Below are positions 58,867-64,000 of a stretch of 64,000 bases of DNA, piece by piece; positions within the stretch are counted from its first letter, which is position 1; the number at the start of each line of letters is the position of its first letter. Where the stretch lies: assembly GCF_900465055.1 (NCBI RefSeq), contig NZ_LS483250.1, forward strand, positions 1,302,001-1,366,000, in the 5' to 3' direction. A program made the position numbers and the translations under genes. The notes under the pieces were generated by a model. It was not told the DNA's origin. It searched no databases and saw only the letters and a list, made by a program, of their open reading frames with translations. Origin of the DNA: Moritella yayanosii. Its GTDB lineage: Bacteria > Pseudomonadota > Gammaproteobacteria > Enterobacterales > Moritellaceae.

Positions 58867-59856
58867 ATGGGATTAATCGTCAACGGTAAATGGCATGACC
58901 AATGGTACGAAACCAACAGTAGTGAAGGTAAATTCGAACGCCAAGCAAGTCGCTTCAGAGACACTATTTCCAATGAGGAAGGCAGTCGTTATCCGGCAGA
59001 AGCAGGTCGCTATCATTTGTATGTTTCATTAGCGTGTCCTTGGGCACATCGCACGTTAATTTTTAGACAGTTGAAACAACTGCAAGACATCATTTCAGTC
59101 AGCGTGGTGAAACCTGAAATGCTCAGCAATGGCTGGGAGTTTGCTACTCATGATGCCGATGGCAATACTAATGGCGACTATAGCGATTCACTCTATCAAA
59201 GTGACTATGTGTACCAGCTTTACCTTAAAGCCGCGCCTGATTATGAAGGCCGAGTGACCGTACCGGTATTGTGGGATAAGAAAACACAAAGCATAGTGAA
59301 CAATGAATCGAGTGAAATAATTCGTATTTTTAACACTGCATTTAACGAGTTAACGGGCAATCACGATGACTATTACCCAACTGATTTACAGCCAGAAATC
59401 GACAGTATTAACGAGCGTATTTATGACACCATAAACAATGGTGTGTATCGAGCGGGTTTTGCCACCACACAAGAAGCTTACGACCAAGCGTTTGACGAAC
59501 TTTTTGCCAGTTTAGATTGGCTTGAAGCGCGTCTTAGCAACCACCGCTATTTACTCGGTGAACAACTGACAGAAGCTGATTGGCGATTATTGACCACATT
59601 GCTGCGTTTCGATGCCGTTTATCATGGTCATTTTAAATGTAACCGTAATAAATTAAGTGAGTTCCATCATATCAGTAACTATGTACGTGAATTATTTCAA
59701 TTTGAAGGGATCAAAAGCACCGTCGATTTGGAATATACCAAGATCCATTATTACGCGAGTCATGACACCATTAATCCAACTTTAATTGTCCCGCGTGGCC
59801 CACAGCAAGACTTCACGGCGCCGCACGACAGAGATCGCTTAACAAATAAAGTCTAG
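58867..59856 (+). CDS. yqjG: Glutathionyl-hydroquinone reductase (Xi-class GST)
   Basis: 329 residues. The catalytic Cys is in SLACPWAHRTLIFRQLKQL (CPWAHR, the Xi-class signature). The GSH-binding VPVLWDKKTQSIVNNESSEI segment and C-terminal helical domain with EADWRLLTTLLRFDAVYHGH follow. It reduces glutathionyl-hydroquinones, freeing trapped quinols. Downstream of DoxX and upstream of the pirin gene, spaced by about 15 bases, in line with a quinone-detoxification operon. Confidence 0.95.
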   Translation: MGLIVNGKWHDQWYETNSSEGKFERQASRFRDTISNEEGSRYPAEAGRYHLYVSLACPWAHRTLIFRQLKQLQDIISVSVVKPEMLSNGWEFATHDADGNTNGDYSDSLYQSDYVYQLYLKAAPDYEGRVTVPVLWDKKTQSIVNNESSEIIRIFNTAFNELTGNHDDYYPTDLQPEIDSINERIYDTINNGVYRAGFATTQEAYDQAFDELFASLDWLEARLSNHRYLLGEQLTEADWRLLTTLLRFDAVYHGHFKCNRNKLSEFHHISNYVRELFQFEGIKSTVDLEYTKIHYYASHDTINPTLIVPRGPQQDFTAPHDRDRLTNKV

Positions 59857-59871
59857 GAGGAGGACAATACA

Positions 59872-60603
59872 ATGATAAAACACTATCCTTTTCAGCAGAT
59901 TGGCAAGGCAAACCACGGTTGGTTAAAAACCAATCATCACTTTAGTTTTGCTAATTACTACAACCCCAAAAGAATGGGCTTTGGCACGCTATTAGTGGTT
60001 AATGACGACTGGGTCGCGGCAGGAACAGGATTTCCAGCTCACCCACACAAAAATATGGAGATCATTACCTTTGTCCGCTCCGGTGCAGTCACTCATCAAG
60101 ACAATGCTGGAAATAAAGGCGTGACCCTCGCAGGCGAAGTGCAAGTAATGAGTGCGGGCTCAGGTATTACTCACTCGGAATACAATTTAACGAAAGAGCC
60201 CTTAACGCTATTTCAAATTTGGATCGAACCGAATAAGCACAACGTAAAACCGCGATGGGACAGCAAGCTATTTTCTGAAAATACAGATACTCTTAATCAT
60301 ATAGATAAAGTCGCGTTACCCTTATTAGTTTCTGGATACCCAGACGAGCAAGATAACGCACTGTTTATCAATCAAGCGGCGCGTATCTATGGCGGTAAGG
60401 TGAAGAAAGGCACCCTGTTCACTCATTCTATTGAACACCAAGCCTATGTTTTGGCATCCAGTGGAGAGTTTGAACTTATCGATAATCAAAGGGCAGTAAT
60501 GATGAAAACAGGCGATGGCGCGGAAGTGACGAAACAACAGGAAGTCACGATCAAAGCGCTATCCGATGCCGAGATCATCATTATTGATGCACCTGCCCAG
60601 TGA
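59872..60603 (+). CDS. yhaK: Pirin-family protein (YhaK/YhhW-like)
   Basis: 243 residues, bicupin. The metal-ligand cluster is GFPAHPHKNMEIITFVRSGA with HQD and the later GSGITHSEYN. YhhW-type pirins have quercetin 2,3-dioxygenase activity; E. coli YhaK is sensitive to reactive oxygen. GGAGGAGG precedes the ATG. Last gene of the yqjF-yqjG operon. YhaK and YhhW cannot be told apart by eye. Confidence 0.88.
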   Translation: MIKHYPFQQIGKANHGWLKTNHHFSFANYYNPKRMGFGTLLVVNDDWVAAGTGFPAHPHKNMEIITFVRSGAVTHQDNAGNKGVTLAGEVQVMSAGSGITHSEYNLTKEPLTLFQIWIEPNKHNVKPRWDSKLFSENTDTLNHIDKVALPLLVSGYPDEQDNALFINQAARIYGGKVKKGTLFTHSIEHQAYVLASSGEFELIDNQRAVMMKTGDGAEVTKQQEVTIKALSDAEIIIIDAPAQ

Positions 60604-60716
60604 CATTTTCAGCTTATGTGCTACTTATTTTTCTGTAATGGCATTCGCCACCAAGGACGGTGAGCGCCATGCCTGCAAGATTATCCGCGACTAGGGGCTG
60701 TCCTAAGAATTTGAGT
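60604..60716. other. Convergent intergenic spacer
   Basis: No gene or clear hairpin seen between the pirin gene and the outer-membrane protein gene. Confidence 0.4.
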
Positions 60717-61487
60717 TCAAAAGTGAAATCTGGTACTCATAATGTATCGCGATCCATGGCCATTACTAATATCCTTGGCGATGCCGCCTTCTAGCACCCA
60801 TTGTTGATGGATCCACTGTAATCCGATCGTCAGTTGATGCACTGTACGATTACCTTCAAGCCAGCGGCCATTTAACTCTAGAACACTGTTTAATTCTGGT
60901 GTTAAGCCCCAATCAGCACGTTCACTCGGTAACAGTCTAAATTGCCAGGATACGTCATAACGAGCGCTATTTTTACGATCGTTCATACCCGCTTGATATA
61001 ACACATCAACATCTATTTCCTGGCGATTTTTAAAATGGGTGAACACAAAACCTGCCTGAACAGCAGCATCTCTATCGCTTTCGGTAGGCGCAATAACCCC
61101 AGCCAATAAACCCAAACGATCGGTACCTGAAAAGCGATCATTCTGCCAGACGATATGTCGATATAACACAGATACATCGCCTTGACGATCACTGCCAGAG
61201 GGTGACAGCCGATAGGGTAAACCTAATAATAAGGTCTGCTTGGCACTCAGTCCATAAGCGACATTCGCGATCAGACGTTCGCTATTTTCCGAGGCCGTAT
61301 CTGACGCCTTCACATGCTCGTATACGAAACGGATCACGGCACCGTCTTTTTCTACCGGCAGCGCCACAAATGAACGCAGCCCCATGCTATGACCACTGCT
61401 TATCATGCCAAGCCAGAGTAAAATAACGCAACACACTACATAACACATAGCGTTACAAATAGCGTAAACGTTATTGCTCTTGGTCAT
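60717..61487 (-). CDS. Outer-membrane beta-barrel protein of the metal operon
   Basis: 256 residues. An N-terminal hydrophobic stretch (MCYVVCCVILLWLGMISSGH) acts as signal peptide. The mature protein has alternating beta-strand patterns and ends STRFHF, the terminal phenylalanine used by BamA substrates. No metal ligands stand out. It overlaps the merP stop by one base (TAATG), so it belongs to the metal operon. Role unknown: perhaps an outer-membrane partner for metal uptake or sensing. Confidence 0.65.
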   Translation of the reverse strand: MTKSNNVYAICNAMCYVVCCVILLWLGMISSGHSMGLRSFVALPVEKDGAVIRFVYEHVKASDTASENSERLIANVAYGLSAKQTLLLGLPYRLSPSGSDRQGDVSVLYRHIVWQNDRFSGTDRLGLLAGVIAPTESDRDAAVQAGFVFTHFKNRQEIDVDVLYQAGMNDRKNSARYDVSWQFRLLPSERADWGLTPELNSVLELNGRWLEGNRTVHQLTIGLQWIHQQWVLEGGIAKDISNGHGSRYIMSTRFHF

Positions 61488-61804
61488 TACTCTTGACCAT
61501 TACTCTGTACTGTCACTTTCACTGGTGTAAAACCAGCATCTAACACAGCTTGCTTAATAGTTTCGATACTTGGCATGGTTTCATCTGTGACTAGCCGTAC
61601 TCTTTTATGCTTTAGACTGACATCCACTTTAGAAATAGACGCCATATTTGCAAATTTCCGTTCTAAACTGTCCACACAGAATGCACAGGTCATGCCGTAC
61701 ACTTCCACTTCGACCGTTCTTGCTTGAACAGTCTGAACAATCAAGAGTGTAGTTTGCACAACCAAGAGTGCGGAAAACATAATTACGGTAAGAAATGCTT
61801 TCAT
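61487..61804 (-). CDS. merP: MerP-like periplasmic heavy-metal-binding protein
   Basis: 105 residues. The signal peptide (MKAFLTVIMFSALLVVQTTL) has an early hydrophobic run and an Ala-Arg boundary after about residue 29. The mature HMA domain has the metal site GMTCAFCVDSLERKFAN (CxxC) and a betaalphabetabetaalphabeta outline. MerP usually reads GMTCxACP; here it is CAFC with no following Pro. It delivers metal to MerT. Lies 12 bases after merT. Confidence 0.8.
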   Translation of the reverse strand: MKAFLTVIMFSALLVVQTTLLIVQTVQARTVEVEVYGMTCAFCVDSLERKFANMASISKVDVSLKHKRVRLVTDETMPSIETIKQAVLDAGFTPVKVTVQSNGQE

Positions 61805-61816
61805 TTTACGACCTCC

Positions 61817-62212
61817 TTAAAAGCCAACATATATGCGTAACGGCAATAGCAACACACTAAAGAAAAAGCCAATGCACCAGATAATACTGCTTAACCAAAA
61901 TACCCGCTGATTCCAACGTTTGGCGGTTTGGCAATGTGCGGCCAGTTCAGGATCAGCCGGACAGCTTTGATTCGGTCGCCATATCACCCACGCCAAGAAC
62001 ACCAGTAACAAAGCAGACAAGCTCAGTGTCCAAAGTTTATATTCAGCTAAAAATAGCAATCCAGGTACGTTGAAATTCAAACTCGCGACGACGGCACCAA
62101 ACCCCATAGAGACCAACACAATAGGTAAGGCGCAACACAACAGCGTTCCGCTGGTAATAAACAGCGTCCCCCAGCGTAAATAGGATTGCTCATGCCATTT
62201 AACTTTTCCCAC
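61817..62212 (-). CDS. merT: MerT-like mercuric/metal ion transporter
   Basis: 131 residues. TM1 carries a vicinal cysteine pair (GTLLCCALPIVLVSMGFGAV), as in MerT (LCCVxP). The loop has CPADPELAAHC with two further Cys, and the C-terminal TM is FWLSSIIWCIGFFFSVLLLP. MerT moves Hg(II) into the cytosol. Start ATG at 62210-62212, overlapping the GDCCVxC gene by 14 bases. Confidence 0.82.
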   Translation of the reverse strand: MGKVKWHEQSYLRWGTLFITSGTLLCCALPIVLVSMGFGAVVASLNFNVPGLLFLAEYKLWTLSLSALLLVFLAWVIWRPNQSCPADPELAAHCQTAKRWNQRVFWLSSIIWCIGFFFSVLLLPLRIYVGF

Positions 62213-62438
62213 AATCGCAACCTCCTATTCCCTGCCCCGTGCTTTCTAACTGGATTGGTGGACAAGGGACTGAACCATAAGAACAAAATACACAACAATC
62301 ACCTTGTTTGGGTTTGAGTAACACCTGGCAACCTGAACACTCATGAAACCACAGGCAGGCATCTGTCGGCATGGTCAGTAATTCCTCATGACCGCACTCA
62401 GGGCAGCTGAGTAAGGAGTCCGCGATTATGGCTTGCAT
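62199..62438 (-). CDS. GDCCVxC-domain metal-binding protein
   Basis: 79 residues from the ATG at 62436-62438 behind TTGAGGAAC. The zinc-ribbon-like CPECGHEELLTMPTDAC and ECSGC are followed by the name-giving GDCCVFCSYGSVPCPP, and it ends GIGGCDCGKS, twelve Cys in all. This family accompanies mer and arsenic operons; the role is probably cytosolic metal chelation or hand-over. First gene of the operon, just after the MerR-type promoter. Confidence 0.85.
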   Translation of the reverse strand: MQAIIADSLLSCPECGHEELLTMPTDACLWFHECSGCQVLLKPKQGDCCVFCSYGSVPCPPIQLESTGQGIGGCDCGKS

Positions 62439-62470
62439 CCATTTGTTCCTCAATTTTGTGTATATTTGTT

Positions 62471-62501
62471 ATTATAGAACCTATAGTAACTATAGGTTCA
62501 A
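62471..62501 (-). promoter_or_regulatory. MerR-type promoter with 19-base spacer
   Basis: On the minus strand -35 TTGAAC (62501-62496) and -10 TATAAT (62476-62471) are 19 bases apart. The spacer holds the dyad ACCTATAG-TTA-CTATAGGT. The over-long spacer with a central palindrome is the hallmark of MerR-activated promoters, which untwist DNA when metal binds. It drives the GDCCVxC-merT-merP operon and overlaps the merR leader. Confidence 0.93.
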
Positions 62502-62518
62502 GGAGGTTTTAAATAAAT

Positions 62519-62929
62519 ATGCAACAATTCTCAATCGGGCAGATCGCCAAACAAGCTAAATGCAAAGTAGAAACCGTACACTATTATGAAAAATCTGAAT
62601 TGATGCCCAAACCACCACGCACCGAGGGTGGACATCGCATCTATTCATTACCTCATGTTAAACGGCTTAATTTCATTCGCCGTAGCCGTGAGCTTGGATT
62701 TAGCATTGAACAAATAAAGGAACTGCTCAAATTTATTGATGAGCCAGATCATGATTGTGGCGAAGTGCAAACCATGGCAATGCAGAAAATAGCGGAGGTA
62801 CAACAAAAAATTGCGGACTTGCAACGACTACAATCAGCACTCGATGAAATGGTGATCAACTGTAAAGGCGCTGGCCACTCGATTGATGATTGTCCGATTA
62901 TTGATGCACTTTATGTTGAAAATCAATAG
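62519..62929 (+). CDS. MerR-family metal-responsive activator
   Basis: 136 residues. HTH: FSIGQIAKQAKCKVETVHYY, EKSELMPKPPRTEGGHRIYS (MerR-type wing). Metal-site residues: HDCGEV (the C79/C82 position), then INCKGAGHSIDDCPII, giving C-x9-C with a His midway. MerR proper has C-x8-C with no central His, whereas ZntR has C-C-x3-H-x4-C. This one keeps the Cys-His-Cys geometry of ZntR with one Cys fewer. The operon content says mercury, so specificity is open. AAGGAGG precedes the ATG. Confidence 0.9.
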   Translation: MQQFSIGQIAKQAKCKVETVHYYEKSELMPKPPRTEGGHRIYSLPHVKRLNFIRRSRELGFSIEQIKELLKFIDEPDHDCGEVQTMAMQKIAEVQQKIADLQRLQSALDEMVINCKGAGHSIDDCPIIDALYVENQ

Positions 62930-63068
62930 TGATGGTTTTTACGCTTGAGTCTAGAGACACCTAACTCGGTACTGGCCTCGAAATGATATTTGATTAAGTT
63001 ATAAGCGCAAACTACCTTTATAGTACGTTTAAGGTTTAGTAGGCAATAACTTAAAGAGACCCAATAGC
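62930..63068. other. Leader region of nuoH
   Basis: No gene or nuoG remnant seen. AAAGAGA (63053-63059) is a weak ribosome site 10 bases before the nuoH start. A TTGATT...TATAAG pair (about 62991-63004) is a very weak promoter guess. Confidence 0.35.
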
Positions 63069-64000
63069 ATGGACAACCTATATGTGATCCTGCCGATGTT
63101 ACTCAAGATTGCCGTCGTGGTGGCGGTGCTGCTGCTGCTGCCTTTACCTCTCACCTGGTTGGAGCGCAAAATTGCCGGTCATATTCAGCAACGTCCGGGG
63201 CCTATGCGGGTCGGCTGGCACGGTTTGTTACAGCCCGTGGCCGACGGCATTAAACTGCTGACGAAAGAAGATCACATCCCCAGCGACGCCGATCGTTTCT
63301 TATTCAAACTAGCCCCTGTAGTGGCATTGGTACCGCCTTTTGTGGTGTTTGTTGCCATCCCTCTCGGGGAGCCAGTAACCATTTTTGGCACTGAAGTGAT
63401 GCTCAGTCTGTCAAATATGAATGTCGGACTGTTGTTTATTCTCGCGGTTAGCGGCATCGGCATCTTTGGGATCATCCTCGCTGGCTGGGCCTCCAACAGT
63501 AAATATGCGGTGCTCGGTAGCCTCAGGGCGATTGCCCAGATGATCAGTTATGAAATCCCCATGGGGTTCTCTGTCATTGGCGTGGTGATGCTGGCTAACT
63601 CGATGAATATGATGGATATAGTCACCGCCCAAAAAGACATGTGGAATGTGGTCTATCAACCCTTAGGTTTTTTTGTATTCTTTGTGGCAGGACTGGCCGA
63701 AGTTCAGCGTATTCCGTTCGATTTACCAGAGGCCGAAGGCGATCTGGGTGCCGGTTATCATACCGAATATAGCGGCATACGCTTTTCATTTTTTATGCTT
63801 AGCGAGTATTTGGGCGTCGTGATCATCGGCTTTCTCAATGTAATGCTGTTTTTTGGCGGTTGGCATGGCGCCCCCCCCTTTATACCAGACACAGTCTGGC
63901 TGTTACTCAAAGTTGGTTTTTTCATCTGGGTGTTTATGTGGTTCCGTTTTACCTTTCCACGTTACCGTTATGATCAGTTAATGGCGATTGGCTGGAAGGT
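63069..64000 (+). CDS. nuoH: NADH-quinone oxidoreductase subunit H (3' end beyond the window)
   Basis: 310 codons visible to the window edge. Membrane protein with multiple helices, starting MDNLYVILPMLLKIAVVVAV. Signature regions are TWLERKIAGHIQQRPGPMRV, DGIKLLTKED, AQMISYEIPMGFSVI and the quinone-site loop EVQRIPFDLPEAEGDLGAGY, HTEYSG. NuoH couples quinone binding to proton pumping in complex I. Unlike typical nuo operons, nuoG does not precede it: merR lies 139 bases upstream on the same strand. The G/C-richer codons differ from its neighbours, suggesting transfer or a split nuo locus. Confidence 0.93.
   Translation, partial: MDNLYVILPMLLKIAVVVAVLLLLPLPLTWLERKIAGHIQQRPGPMRVGWHGLLQPVADGIKLLTKEDHIPSDADRFLFKLAPVVALVPPFVVFVAIPLGEPVTIFGTEVMLSLSNMNVGLLFILAVSGIGIFGIILAGWASNSKYAVLGSLRAIAQMISYEIPMGFSVIGVVMLANSMNMMDIVTAQKDMWNVVYQPLGFFVFFVAGLAEVQRIPFDLPEAEGDLGAGYHTEYSGIRFSFFMLSEYLGVVIIGFLNVMLFFGGWHGAPPFIPDTVWLLLKVGFFIWVFMWFRFTFPRYRYDQLMAIGWK

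Overview
The window looks like chromosomal DNA of a marine gammaproteobacterium. The gene content (NorR-controlled hcp-hcr, a compact hut operon, an mdtL-yidZ pair, a yhaJ/yqjF/yqjG/yhaK quinone-stress locus, a RhlE-type helicase, RecX with extra helical repeats) and the AT-leaning codon use fit the Moritella/Psychromonas/Shewanella/Vibrio neighbourhood. Moritella is my best guess, but this is inference from memory and not a database result. No rRNA, tRNA or CRISPR array was seen.

Layout. 1-5.2 kb: an ABC export pair (FtsX-type permease, cut by the window edge, and its ATPase), a GGDEF protein missing its N-terminal part, a CopD-like membrane protein and a DEAD-box helicase. 5.4-7.1 kb: a decayed pair of GTPase/DUF697 genes. 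8.2-10.9 kb: an IS630 gene cut by a degenerate IS66 element that also abuts a truncated FMN reductase. 11.2-16.1 kb: a nitrosative-stress unit of norR, then two mirror-image NorR boxes, a sigma-54 promoter, hcp and hcr (with an unusual repetitive N-terminal extension). 16.1-21.0 kb: an accessory stretch with a two-gene unknown cassette bracketed by hcr and a broken copy of the hcr 3' end, a frameshifted LysR next to a rhodanese, an aldehyde dehydrogenase relic, and a probable toxin-antitoxin pair with a PARP-like ADP-ribosyltransferase. 21.2-27.7 kb: histidine utilisation, hutC then hutIGUH. 27.8-41.4 kb: mixed housekeeping and transport genes (DsbA-like, DUF1971, phospho-beta-glucosidase, RecX, SEC-C, a chemoreceptor, YghU, FumC, a polar amino-acid ABC transporter). 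42-45.1 kb: mdtL (with an apparent internal deletion) and yidZ, then collapsed remnants of a DOPA dioxygenase/LysR pair and of a chemoreceptor. 45.2-53.6 kb: TetR, RND pump, adaptor, second TetR, lytic transglycosylase, UspA. 53.6-56.8 kb: an element with two dif-like (XerC/XerD-type) sites sharing one core, a BrnT/BrnA module and an IS1202-like insertion sequence. 57.2-60.6 kb: LysR (YhaJ-like) divergent from DoxX-YqjG-pirin. 60.7-62.9 kb: a metal-ion operon with a MerR-type regulator, a GDCCVxC protein, MerT-like and MerP-like proteins and an outer-membrane barrel, but no reductase. 63.1 kb to the end: the start of nuoH, apparently the first gene of its transcription unit.

The most striking feature overall is gene decay. 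About fifteen loci carry frameshifts, internal deletions or truncations (GTPase pair, IS66, FMN reductase, hcr copy, LysR, aldehyde dehydrogenase, NTF2-like, lipoprotein, two GNATs, EAL tail, mdtL, DOPA dioxygenase, LysR tail, chemoreceptor), interleaved with intact operons. The most novel-looking part is the dif-like site module at 53.9-56.4 kb.
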